From the NCBI GenBank assembly GCA_038025085.1, contig CM076139.1, positions 49,704,807 to 49,768,806 on the forward strand: 64,000 bases of DNA. Direction: 5' to 3'. The notes under the pieces were generated by a model. It was not told where the DNA came from and ran no database searches. It saw only the letters and a program-made list of their open reading frames with translations. Made by a program: the position numbers and the translations under genes. This document shows positions 34,201-45,017 of this stretch, in pieces. Each line of letters starts with the position of its first letter. Position 1 is the first letter of the stretch. This DNA comes from Tetragonia tetragonoides. Lineage: Eukaryota; Streptophyta; Magnoliopsida; Caryophyllales; Aizoaceae.

Positions 34201-37200
34201 ATTGAAAATAGTCTATCAAAGGGACGTACGACCTTTGAGAGTCGTTAGGCTGTTTTCGACCAAACGACATTTGAAATGAGCCGGAGACGTCTAAATCACT
34301 TTTGATTTTTGTTTTAATCCTTTATTGTAATTACTAATACATATATCTAGTATGAGTTGTTCATGTTTTATTGAAAATAGTCTCCCAAAGGGACGTACAA
34401 CCTTTGAGAGTCGTTAGGCGATTTTCGACCAAACGACCTTCGAAATGAGCCAGAGACGTCTAAATCACTTTTGATTTTGGTTTTAATCCCTTATTGTAAT
34501 TACTAATACATATTTCTTTTATGTCCTTTTCATGTTTTATTTAAAATAGTCTCCCGAAGGAACGTACGACCTTTGAGAGTTGTTAGGCAATTTTCGATCA
34601 AACGACCTTCAAATTGAGCCGGAGACGTCTAAATCACTTTTCATTTTGGTTTTAATCCCTTATTATAATTACTAATACATATCTTTAGATTTTATTTTTC
34701 ATGTTTTATAGAAAATAGTCTTCCAAAGGGACGTACGACCTTTGAGAGTCGTTAGGCGATTTTCGACCAAACGGCCATCAAAATGAGCCGCAGACGTCTA
34801 AATCACTTTTTATTTTGGTTTTAATCCCTTATTGTAATTACTTATACATATCTATAGTATGTTTTTTTCATTTTTTATTGAAAATAGTCTCCCAAAGGGA
34901 CGGACGACCTTTGAGAGTCGTTAGACGATTTTCGACCAAACGGCCTGCGAAATGAGTCGGAGATGTCTAAATCACTTTTGATTTTGCTTTTAATACCTTA
35001 TTGTAATTACTAATACATATATCTAGTATGTGTTTTTCATGTTTTATTGAAAATAGACTTCTAAAGGAACGTACGACCTTTGAGAGTAGTTAAGCGGTTT
35101 TCGACCAAACGGCCTTCGAAATGAGCCGGAGACATCTAAATCACTTTTGATTTTGGTTTTAATCCCTTATTGTAATTAATAACACATATTTCTAGTATGT
35201 GTTTTTCATGTTTTATTAAAAGTAGTCTCCCAAAGGGACGTACGGCCTTTGAGAGTAGTTAGGCGTTTTTCGATAGAACGGTGTTCGAAATGAGCCGGAG
35301 ATGTCTAAATCACTTTTGATTTTGGTTTTAATTCCTTATTGTAATTACTAATACATATCTCTAGTATGTGTTTTTCATGTTTCATTGAAAATAGTTTTCC
35401 AAAGGGACGTACGACCTTTGAGAGTCGTTAGGTGGTTTTCGATCAAACGGCCTTCGAAATGAGCCGGAGATGTCTAAATAACTTTTGATTTTGGTTTTAA
35501 TCCCTTTCTATAATTACTAATACATATCTCTAGAATGTGTTTTTCATGTTTGATTGAAAATAGTCTCCCTAAGGGACGTACGGCGTTTGAGAGTCGTTAG
35601 GCTGTTTTTGACCAAACGACCTTCGAAATGACCCGGAGACGTCTAAATCAATTTTTGATTTTCGTTTTAATCCCTTATTGTAATTACTAATACATATCTC
35701 TAGTATGTGTTTTTCTTGGTTTTTTTTTTTTAAATAGTCTTCAAAGGGACGTACGACCTTTAAGAGTAGTTAGGCCATTTTCGATCAAACGACCTTCGAA
35801 ATGAGCCGGAGACGTCTAAATCACTTTTGATTTTGGTGTTAATCCCTTATTGTAATTACTAATACATACTCTAGTATGTGTTTTTCATGTTTTATTGAAA
35901 ATAGTCTCCCAAAGGACGTACGACCTTTGAGAGTCGTTAGGTTATTTTCTACCAAACGACATTCGAAATGAGCCGTAGATGTCTAAATCACTTTTGATTT
36001 TGGTTTTAGTCCCTTATTGTAATTACTAATACATATCTCTAGTGTGTGTTTTTCATCTTTAATTGAAAATAGTCTCCCAAAGGGACGTACGACCTTTGAG
36101 AGTCGTTAGGCTATTTTCGACCAAACGACATTTGAAATGAGCCGGAGACGTCTAAATCACTTTTGATTTTGGTTTTAATCCCTTATTGTAATTACTAACA
36201 CATATCTCTAGTATGTGTTTTTCATGTTTTATTGAAAATAGTCTCCCGAAGGGACGTACGACCTTTGAGAGTCGTTAGGCGATTTTCGACCAAACGGCCT
36301 TGGAAATGAGCCAGAGACGTCTAAATCACTTTTAATTTTGGTTTTAATCCCTTACTATAATTACTAATACATACCTCTAGATTGTCTTTTTCATGTTTTA
36401 CTGAAAATAGTCTTCCAAAGGCACGTACGACCTTTGAGAGTCGTTAGGCGGTTTTCGACCAAACGGCCTTCGAAATGAGCCGGAGACGTCTAAATCACTT
36501 TTGATTTTTGTTTTAATCCATTATTGTAATTACTAATACATATCTCTAGTATGTTTTTTTTATGTTTTATTGAAAATAGTCTCCCGAAGGGACGTAGGAC
36601 CTTTGAGAGTCGTTAGGCGGTTTTCGACCAAACGTCCTTCGAAATGAGTCGGAGACGTCTAAATCACTTTTGCTTTTGGTTTTAATCCCTTATTGTAATT
36701 ACTAATACATACATCTAGTATGTGTTTTCATGATTTATTGAAAATACCCGTTCGAAATGAGCCGGAGACGTCTAAATCATTTTCGATTTTTGTTTTAATC
36801 CTCTATTATAATTACTAATAGATATCTCTATATTGTGTTTTTCAGGTTTTGTTGAAAATACTATCTGATAGACACATACTACTTGTTCAAAGTCGTTAGG
36901 CGATTTTCGACCAAACGACCTTTCAATTGAGCAGGAAACGTCTAAATTACTTTTGAATTTGGTTTTTGTCCTGTATTATAATTACTAATACTAATTTCTA
37001 GTATGTTCTTTTCACGTTTTATTGAAAATAATTTCCCGAAGGAACGTACGATCTTTGAGAGTCATTAGCCTATTTTCGATCAAACGACGTTCAAATTGAG
37101 ACGGAGACGTCTAAATCTGTTTTGATTTTGATTTTAATCCCTTATTATAATTATTAATACATACCTCTAGTATGTGTTTTTCATGTTTTTTTGAATATAG

Positions 37201-37718
37201 TCTCCCAAAGAAACGTTCGACCTTTGAGAGCCATTAGGCGGTTTTCGACCAAACGGCCTTCGAAATGAGCCGGAGACGTCTAAATCACTGTTGATTTTGG
37301 TTTTAATCCCTTATTATAATTACTAATACACATCTCTAGTATGTGTTTTTCATGTTTTATTGAAAATAGTCTCCTAAAGGGACGTATGACCTTTGAGAGT
37401 CGTTAGGCGATTTTCGACCAAACGACCTTCGAACTGGGCCGGAGACGTCTAAATCACTTTTGATTTTGGTTTTAATCCCTTATTGTAATTACTAATACAT
37501 ATCTCTAGTATGTGTTTTTCATGTTTTATTGAAAATAGTCTCCCAAAAGGGACATACTGTCTTTGAGAGTTGTTAGGCGGTTTTCGACCAAACGGCTTTC
37601 GAAATGAGCCGGAAACGTTTGAATCACTTTTGATTTTGGTTTTAGTCCCGTATTATAATTGCTAATACATATCTCTAGTATGTGTTTTTCATGTTTTATT
37701 GAAAATAGTCTCCCAAAG

Positions 37719-38222
37719 TGAACATATGTATTTATTGACATTTAAAGAAATTATGGATCATTAAAAGATTTAAACTTGAATATATTAGCAGCAGAAATGG
37801 TTTCTTTAAAATTTTGTGTTATCATTTACGTTGTGAATCAGCAATGCAAAACATTTATCAGTCTTTAACCAAAATATGTTTGTGAAGTTTTATCAAACTT
37901 GATGACAAAATAACCCTTTAAGAACTTGGCAATAAACCTTTCAATACAGCTCATGACAAAATAAATCAGTAACAACTAGGCTGAAAAATAAATCAGTGAC
38001 AATTCATTTCATAAGTAAGCGACATGATTAGAAAATAAATCAGTGACAAATCATGTTTCTGAACTCACCAATTCCAAGTATGCTTGTATGACAACCCATT
38101 TAATAAGTCAACTACTAAGAAATTGCAATAGTACGCAATTACAAGTGTTCATCAACAGAACCATCTCACATGATGAAGCCAAAATAAACAAAATTGAAAC
38201 CCAATTCCAATGTCACTGTTTA
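37719..38222. other. Interior of the composite insertion, right of the satellite
   Basis: The first 55 bp hold the 45-bp direct-repeat partner of 14020-14066. The rest is AT-rich, with repeated AAATAAATCAGTGACAA-type words (37965-38050). No coding region was seen. Confidence 0.5.
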
Positions 38223-38345
38223 TCAAGCATTGTTGGAAGCCCTAATGATTTTCTTGAGAACATGCCGTCTGCGTTCGTTTCCGTCATTCACAATGAGAAA
38301 GGATGCAAGTTTGAGGCGAGCATCGACAATGTTGTCTACAAAGTT
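38223..38345 (-). pseudogene. Terminal exon of Ulp1-like gene
   Basis: On the minus strand, acceptor TTTGCAG precedes a 123-bp exon (41 codons including the stop) with residues FVDNIVDARLKLAS, NDGNERRRHVLKK and a TGA stop. It follows the 183-bp exon at 38444-38626 in phase. The Arg-rich end fits the C terminus of Ulp1-like domains carried by some Mutator-like elements. The plus-strand frame at 38043-38369 is its shadow. Confidence 0.45.
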
Positions 38346-38443
38346 CTGCAAATTTTGATGGAGTGTTAATCAAACGCGTCTTATAAAATTGTCGAACAAA
38401 GTTTTAAAAAAAAGAAACTACAGAAAGTAAATATACACCATAC

Positions 38444-38626
38444 CTTTTTAAGTCGGATATTCTTGAGTTCGTTGAAATCGATTAGAAGCCAACACATGAC
38501 ATGTACCCCCGAATCTTTTGGGCCGTTATCAGGAAACATTGAGGTCTTCGGTATTTGTTTCATTTCCATGGCTTTGAGCTTCACTCTGTCACCTAGAAAT
38601 GTGAACGTGTCGTCCATAGCTCGTTT
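38444..38626 (-). pseudogene. Ulp1-like protease exon, catalytic Cys apparently Ser
   Basis: A 61-codon exon with good splice sites: acceptor TATACAG, donor AAAAAG then GTATGG. It contains FPDNGPKDSGVHVMCWLL. In C48 (Ulp1/SENP) proteases the equivalent motif is Q/N-x-D-C-G with Cys as nucleophile; here Ser follows Asp. If the alignment is right, the protein would be an inactive relative or would use a different nucleophile. Ulp1-like genes are known passengers of Kaonashi/KI-type Mutator-like elements, which fits the candidate terminal inverted repeats of the surrounding insertion. The assignment is based on one motif, hence moderate to low confidence. Confidence 0.4.
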
Positions 38627-39222
38627 CTGTATAATTAAGCACAAGGTAAATATCATATTTTTAGACCCATGTATAAGTATTATTATTGTTCAATAGGTTC
38701 AATGCAAGGTTAGCATCATTTTAATATCATGACCTTGCTCTGCAAATTGGCTTCTATAACAGATAAGAGATAACCAAGCACACTAAGCAAGAGGAAAAGA
38801 CACATCTCCCTCTGGAAAAAACAACCCATGCCAATCATGAAATTTTGATCACATTACATGCTCAAATTTGACCAACTGTGAAAGCCAAGGAAATGACCAA
38901 TTTTCATTTGTAACAGCTATTTATTCCCGGTAAATAGTTGTAGTGCCAATAATGAGGTTCAACTACAAGCTTACACACAAACACAAACCATAATGACTAA
39001 TTTTCATTTGTAACAGTTATTTGTTCCCAGTAAATAACTTTATCGTCAATAATGAGGTTCAACTACAAGTTTACACACACACACACAAACCATCTCTTGT
39101 GTATAAATGTCAACTCCAAATGAATATTACTCATCTGCTGCTACTATATTCAAGTTCACCATACCATCTCTTGTGTCTCTTACTTCATGATCATCCACAT
39201 CATCTCTATATATTAACATTTC

Positions 39223-39400
39223 ACTTACGTTCTCATCATTAACACCATTTTCTTTCTCACGATTCACATACAATACAATCTGGTTGGACATCATCCTCTC
39301 AACGTTCATTGCATCTATTTCCTCATCAGAATCGCTATTTAAACCCCAAGCATCTTCTAAAATTTGTGACGAAATATAACTACCAGACAGAGTAGTCACT
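39223..39400 (-). CDS. Acidic exon of the Ulp1-like gene (putative)
   Basis: A minus-strand open frame reading ISSQILEDAWGLNSDSDEE and ending NGVNDEN before a consensus donor GTAAGT near 39223. It is Asp/Glu-rich and probably a linker exon upstream of the protease exons. The link to 38444-38626 is inferred from strand, spacing and splice sites only. Confidence 0.3.
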
Positions 39401-39813
39401 ACTTACAAATAGGATCATTCTTAAATTGATACAAATCAATAACAGGTTGTTACTAATAAATTAAGTCACTTTAGCAGCCATTCACATATACGTCTTTTTA
39501 CTAGGAAATTATATGCTATAATGCCAATTATCTTAACACAACATCAACAATATTTCACTCACTTTGTTACTAGAAAAAAAAAAAAAAAAATACTCTATTT
39601 GTTACTAAAAAATTAATGGGAAAAAAATATCATGCTTTCTCTTTCTTCATTCATCTACTTCATCCAAATCTCCACACATTGCTTCACAAATCGGATTTTT
39701 AATTATTCAGTTACTACAACAATTGTTATTAAAGAATATTTTGATCCATTTGACATGAATACAATTATCTAAAACTAATGAGGTACACAATTAATGAAAC
39801 TTAAAGCAATAAT

Positions 39814-39869
39814 ATACTAACCCTAATAATTTCTTCCTCCTCCAACTCGTTTAAGTTGAAGTAGGCCAT
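39814..39869 (-). CDS. Possible first exon of the Ulp1-like gene
   Basis: On the minus strand an ATG opens a short frame MAYFNLNELEEEEIIR that ends at ATTAGG followed by GTTAGT, a plausible donor. An upstream in-frame extension (to about 40070) encodes a short repeat (KNYGQLAKN) from a threefold 21-bp tandem repeat at about 40005-40070. Which start is used cannot be decided. Confidence 0.3.
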
Positions 39870-40280
39870 AATTTCCCCGTCGTCGTCGCCGTTATCGGAG
39901 TTTGGTTGAAGCAAAACAAAACTTCTCAAACATACAGCCAAAGAAAACAAAATTTGAGCTTCGCCGGAAAATCTTGGTCGCCGGCGACCTTCGCCGGAGT
40001 TCTTCGCTAACTGACTGGAGTTCTTCGCTAACTGACCGTAGTTCTTCGCTAACTGACCGTAGTTCTTCACTCAAGCATAATGGCTGAGATAATTATTTTG
40101 GGAATTGGGGTTTTTGGGCGGTTCTTTAGTGTGTTTTTCCCCCCTTTTTGTCAAATATTTTCCCCCTCATTTACTCACCTTTTCCCTCACAAATGTAATT
40201 TTGGTTGCCACGTGTCACTCACTCAGTTCGCCACGTCATCACCCCAATTCCATGTATCATACATGCCATGTATGAGGAAC

Positions 40281-40838
40281 TAACAGCTCTGCAAGGACCT
40301 GAACTTTGCATTTTTGAAGGTCCAAGGGCCTGAACTTTTTTTTTGGAGGTTTAAGGACCTCTGACCACTTTTCTGGTGGATAAAAATAGAAAATGGCCAA
40401 AAAAATTTTTTAAAAACAGCAAACAAACAAATTAATAAAAATCTAAATACTGAAACAGAAAATAAAATCGAAATCCCAAAACTACCCCTCCCTTTCGGTT
40501 TCCTTAATTGAACTAAAAAAAAATCCCCAAATTCAGAACTTCAACCATGGAATAACAAGCTCTTCCCATCGAATAAATTCTCTTTCCCACCATCATCAAG
40601 AGTTCAACACCATAACTTGTTGGCCTCTTTCTTCAGATTCTTTTACCCACCCCAAAAAACCCAAATTCTCACCCTCCCATTCCAACCCGAAATCCAACTC
40701 CAAAAATCATTGGTTTTTTTTTAAAGAACTTTGAAAATCATCAAGATTCAAGTCTTCCACAAAAACCCAAAACGCCATCCTTGACTTTGAAAACCCTAAC
40801 CCAAAACAACTCAATTTATCTCTCCTCCTACCAAAATT
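40281..40838. other. Right end of the composite insertion, unassigned
   Basis: Contains AGGACCTGAACTTT and AAGGTCCAAGGGCCTGAAC, a repeated GGACCT / GGTCC motif typical of transposon subterminal regions, then AT-rich and C-rich stretches. It is not present in copy A. No gene was seen. Confidence 0.5.
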
Positions 40839-41330
40839 GAGGTTAGGTGCCAGATATTATTCTCTCCAATCAAATCAAAATCTTCCTTGGCTAAACCATC
40901 AATCATTATCTTAATTACAGTTTGAGCTGCAAAACAGAGAAAAAAGGCTTCCACTTGTGAGACTTGACACCCTTTAAAATGAGTGTGTGCTGATCGATGA
41001 GGTCATCACTGTATACATTTTTTTTTTCAAACGGCTACATGGCCATGAAGAAATCATAAAATAAGGGGGATGACACTGCTGTGAGACCGTGAGACTGTCC
41101 TTCACAGTTTCATTGTTTAAAATTAAAGGGGTGGGTAGACTTTGAACTTGAAGATAAGCTATCAAAGGAAGCGTACTCAACGAACATATACTAGTCCCCC
41201 ACACGGCCCAGCCCGTTCGATGCACATTCCTTTTTCTAGGACCTGTCCAAGCCCATTACGAATCGAGCTGGTGGCTATTTTTTTCCTTTGACCCGTGACC
41301 CCCCATCCAGCCAAAATATAAATGCAGCTC
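40839..41330. repeat. Segmental duplication, copy B (right part)
   Basis: Continues copy B exactly where 12930 stops: AAAATTGAGGTTAGGTGCC matches about 4184-4200 in copy A, and the match goes on to about 4680. It ends near an ATACTCCATCGG word and a poly-T run that leads into the LINE. Confidence 0.85.
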
Positions 41331-41381
41331 CTCCCCTAATCTCAAACAAATACTCCATCGGTTTTTTTTTTTTTTTTTTTT

Positions 41382-43345
41382 TTGGGTTCACGACTAAGGG
41401 TATCCATCGTCGACCACAGTGACTATTTCTCCGTGTTGGGTTGTAGGCACCTCAAAGGGTGGGACAGCTGGCCAAGGAATTTAAAGTTGCTCCATGCTCA
41501 AGGCGAATCCGTTTCTCTTTAAACTTCCTATTTGTTTTTTCAAGGTCTCCAATGAAATACTTTGACTCAATCTGTGCTCTCATGCCTCCCTTATTATGCT
41601 ATGCAAACCTCCCTCCTACCCCGAGCTACGTGTGATGAAGTTGATCGTAGATGCCGGGGTTTTATTTGGGGCAGCTCTAGTGAGCAACGTCGAGTGCATC
41701 TAGTGGATTGGGAAAAAGTGGCAAAGGCAAAACAACTTGGAGGCCTCGGCATTCATCCTATGAGGAACGCAAATACTGCTTTCCTCTCGAAGCTCGGGTG
41801 GCGCGTGATTAACGAACCCGACAGCCTTTGGTTGCGGGTTCTCAGGTATAAATATTGTGCTGGTCGTAATGATATAAATATGCTCAAACAAAGGCGTGAG
41901 TGCTCTCACACTTGGAGAGGAGTTGTCCATGGTGCTCCCACCCTTCGACAAGGGATTAAACCCTCTATTGGTGATGGTCGCAACACGCTCTTTTTGGCTG
42001 CAAAACTAGGCGGAGGATACTCCTCTCGCTGACCGAGCCCTTAGTCCACTCGATGAGGATCTGCTTGTGTGCTCGGTCGCTGATTACTGGGGACCTACAG
42101 GTTGGGAGTGGGACAGGTTTGCTCATCTCCTCCCCCCAGAGTCACTAAGTAAAATTGCCTCACACTCTGTGAATGTCTCCTTTGGCTCGGATCAGCTTTA
42201 TTGGTGCGGTTCTAGCTCCGGTAATTTCACCATTTGCTCCGCGTTTGATATATTCGCGGGAATATTAATGATTCTGCAGATACGAAGTGGAAAAATGTGT
42301 AGCGTGTTAACGCTCCACAGAAATATCGGGTGTTCTTATGGCTAGCCCTCCACGATAGTTTCCTAAGCAACTCCAATCGAGTCAAACGCAACTTGGCAAC
42401 GGTGGCATCTTGTACTGAGTGCGGTGAAGCCGAGGAGACTTGCCTCCATATCTCGCGTGACTGTCCACGAGCTAAGGAAATTTGGGCAGCTCTTGACCCC
42501 CCATTCGCTTTTGGTGAGTTCTTTAATTCAAGTTTGGATGAGTGAATTAGCATGAATTTAGCAGGTCCTTGTGATTCTTGGCTTTCCTCTATTGCTATGG
42601 CTTGCTGGTGGGTTTGGTGCTGGAGGAATGCAAGGTCATTTGGCCACCCAAATGACATCCCAAGAGACCGAGTGGGCTTCATTATGGAGCGTCTCCGTGA
42701 CTATGTTAACATTGTTCTTGTTAAATCCAAAACCACTAATGAAGGGAAGCGAAAGTGTGAGGAGACCAACATTAGTTGGGAATCTCCACCTGATGGGTGG
42801 CTTAAATTAAACACTGATGGCGCAGTACGGGGGAACCCAGGAGAGGCAGGCGGAGGTGGAATTATCCGCTCTTCAACCGGGGCTTTTGTTATGGCGTTCG
42901 CTATCAAATGTGGCACTTGCACATCTGTCAAGGCAGAACTGTTGGCGGCTTTGCGTGGTCTTGTTCTTGCAAAAGACCTGGGTATTCCACAACTTATTCT
43001 CGAAGTAGACTCTGAGGTGGTTCTCCTAGCTCTTAAGGAGGATCCTAAGCCTTGAAATCCCTATTATTTCCTCATCCTCCAATGCCGTGCCCTCTTGGTC
43101 GACCCTCTTTGGGTAGTTCGGGTTCGACATGTATTCCGTGAAGCCAACTTTGCTGCAAATTGGCTTGCAAATCTTAGTTTCAATAATGTTGAGAATTTTC
43201 TAAGCTTTAGTAGCCCGCCTGTGGGAATGCATAAGATTCTGTATGATGACGTTGTAGGTGTGGCTAGGCCACGTTTTATTGTTCGTATTTAATCAATTTC
43301 TTTTAGGGCTTGGCCCTCCTTTGCAACAAAAAAAAAAAAAAAAAA
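41382..43345 (+). mobile_element. 5'-truncated L1-type LINE with C-terminal RNase H
   Basis: The 3' half of a plant LINE ORF2. It has the reverse-transcriptase thumb region (SVLSCLPYYAMQT, RRCRGFIWGS, GGLGIHPMRNANTAFLSKLGW, about 41562-42032) and a zf-RVT region in several frames with the finger CTECGEAEETCLHI-RDC at about 42408-42470. RNase H follows at about 42780-43055 with the acidic residues in NTDGA, KAELLAAL and LEVDSE, then a tail FREANFAANWLANLS. It ends in a poly-A run at 43326-43347. Frameshifts and stops occur at about 42030, 42340, 42545 and 43056. The endonuclease and most of the reverse transcriptase are missing, as usual for a truncated insertion. Confidence 0.92.
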
Positions 43346-43347
43346 AA

Positions 43348-44520
43348 TACTTTGACCATTAATATCTATAAAAATATACAAGTAAAATTTATAAAAGTTT
43401 GATATTTTGAATATACATTTCCAAAGAAATCCAATGCATATACTTTCAAATCATAACTCATAGAGATATTTAATATATTTTCGGTCAAAATGTACGAAGT
43501 TTGATCTAAAAAAAAGTAGGAAGTTTAAACAGAACAACAACGTCTTATAAAAAAATAAAAAAAAAACAACAACAACAAAAGCAACAACACCAATAACAAC
43601 AACAACAACAACAACAACAACACCAACAACACCAACAACAACAAGAAGCTCTTATCCAAAAAAAAAAAACAGAATAACAAACAAGCAACTCTAGGTTGCA
43701 GTAGGTCATTAGTAGTTAAAAGCTTGAAACTTGGGCTAATAGTTGTGCCTTTGAATTTGAATACCACATCAGCGAGTACAATCTGATGTTAGTTTATGAA
43801 AAATATTTTGCTCCAATATAATCAATTGGTGATTCATGTGAAATTATCATAATAATATGAGAAATTTTGTATGTAACTTGAGAATAGAAATTATACCGTA
43901 TTGAATTATTAGCACTGAAAATTAGTAATCAAATGATTTTAGCTTCGCCTACCGTCATTAAAGTTGGCTTCATTCATCCCACTTCTCTCCTTCAGCCTTC
44001 TACTTTAATGGTTCAAGACATCAAACTCAACGTTAAATATAGCCCAAAATAAATGCTTTTAATTTTCATTTTTTTGAGCAGAAAAAAAGGCCTTCAATTT
44101 CTTTCTCCTTTAGGCTACTTTAACATTAGTGGATGTGATAATGATGATATCCAAAATTATTGATATTAGTTTTGGGATTAATAAATGAGAAAAATAATAA
44201 ATGCAAATAAAATACAAAAAAAAAAAAAAAACGTAAAAGATTCTCTGCCGGTGTCACTAAAGTTTTTAAATGACCAAGTCCGTTTTTAAAAAATACTTAA
44301 TTGTCGCCCAACTTTATTAAAATGCTAAGTTGACTTGAAAAGCGTTTTTAATATGTCAATCTGATAATTCGGAAATTTGTCAAGCACATAAGAATGATAA
44401 GAAGGAGGCTGAGATAAAGAGTCGGGAAATCAAACATATGCTTTATCTCTTCCAACTTCACATCTTTATTTGAATCTCCAAACTTGAATATGGAGGAGGT
44501 GTGGGTGCTCTACTTGGCAA
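43348..44520. other. Non-coding DNA with (CAA)n tract
   Basis: AT-rich. An AAC/CAA trinucleotide tract spans 43563-43650 (the minus-strand Leu-rich frame over it is an artefact), and a poly-A run is at about 44216-44232. No gene was seen. Confidence 0.6.
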
Positions 44521-44523
44521 CTA

Positions 44524-44820
44524 TCACTCCTTTTTGTCAAAACTCTGGAAGATCATCTCTATTGTATATAGATCAGCTATAGCTAGAGCTAGTGTAAAGT
44601 CTTTATATAATTCAGTCATCAAGTGATGTAAAACGATCTTACGCAGAGAAATAAATTCATGCTTGTGTCTAATCCTTTTTTTTAGTTTCGTCTCAATTTC
44701 ACTAGTTCCAACCCCTGCAGGTATTATTTTGTCCTGGTAAAAGCAAACAGGTAATTTCTTTTCCATTCCTATACTCCTCCCATGTTTATGTTGTTCATTG
44801 AACTGGTACAGATAGCACAT
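44524..44820 (-). CDS. Unrecognised 98-codon frame
   Basis: A minus-strand open frame with a mixed, non-repetitive composition (KKLPVCFYQDKIIPAGVG, LALAIADLYTIEMIF). It lies about 200 bp downstream of the DUF6598-like gene on the same strand, so it could be a decayed extension or 3' UTR of that gene. I do not recognise the family and cannot show that it is expressed. Confidence 0.2.
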   Translation of the reverse strand: MCYLYQFNEQHKHGRSIGMEKKLPVCFYQDKIIPAGVGTSEIETKLKKRIRHKHEFISLRKIVLHHLMTELYKDFTLALAIADLYTIEMIFQSFDKKE

Positions 44821-45017
44821 AGACTGTTTTCAGATGTCAAACCATTCCGGAATTACAGCATACAAAGATTGAGATAAAACATAGAATTGTCTTAAATACC
44901 ACAAATTATAAGGCACATGCACCTACTTTAGTAGGGAACTAATAAGGAGAGAACTAAACTCCAAGCAAAATGACACCTAGGAAGACTAACTCGATGGGGT
45001 AAAGATTCATGATACTC

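Larger units (their letters stand above)
14070..37718. repeat. 169-bp satellite array, interrupted
   Basis: Head-to-tail monomers of 169 bp; for example, the CCTTTGAGAG word recurs at 36431 and 36600. Each monomer has a GC-richer half (ACGTACGACCTTTGAGAGTC, then TTCGACCAAACGG and GAGCCGGAGACGTCTAAATC) and an AT-rich half with TTACTAATACATATCTCTAG. Satellite segments lie at 14070-14156, 26159-27636 and 31353-37718. Removing the Ty3 element and the Mutator-like element leaves roughly 7.9 kb, or about 47 monomers. Some monomers are internally deleted (near 33240 and 36745). The flanks carry a direct repeat of about 45 bp (14020-14066 and 37731-37774) that is absent from monomers. Reading frames inside the array are artefacts. 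Confidence 0.95.
12931..40838. mobile_element. 27.9-kb composite insertion splitting copy B
   Basis: The uninterrupted copy A reads straight across this point (about 4188), so everything between 12930 and 40839 was added to copy B. AAAAT occurs at both edges and may be a target duplication. The left edge (12931-12961) and a segment near the right (40250-40280) are imperfect inverted matches built on ATACAT/TGTAT motifs, which suggests a Mutator-like element whose interior holds the Ulp1-like gene and the satellite. The last 558 bp (40281-40838) lie outside that candidate end and are unexplained, so more than one event may be involved. Confidence 0.6.

Noticed and set aside
31353..37718. Regularly spaced repeats suggestive of a CRISPR array
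   Set aside because: Monomers are contiguous 169-bp satellite units with no unique spacers, in plant DNA.
26914..37741. Short open frames of about 70-83 codons in the satellite
   Set aside because: They are recurrent frames of the 169-bp monomer, not conserved as protein, and broken by monomer substitutions.
38043..38369. Plus-strand 108-codon frame
   Set aside because: Shadow of the minus-strand terminal exon at 38223-38345, which has the better splice context and motif.
12931..40280. Calling the whole insertion a proven Mutator-like element
   Set aside because: The candidate inverted ends are imperfect, no 9-bp target duplication surrounds them, and 558 bp beyond 40280 remain unexplained. 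It is kept as a hypothesis only.
41554..43362. AAATACTTTGAC occurring at 41555 and again just after the LINE poly-A, as a target duplication
   Set aside because: The first occurrence lies inside the conserved LINE coding region (before TQSVLSCLP), so the match is a coincidence and not the insertion boundary.
43525..43767. Leu-rich minus-strand frame resembling a membrane segment
   Set aside because: It translates a (CAA)n microsatellite.
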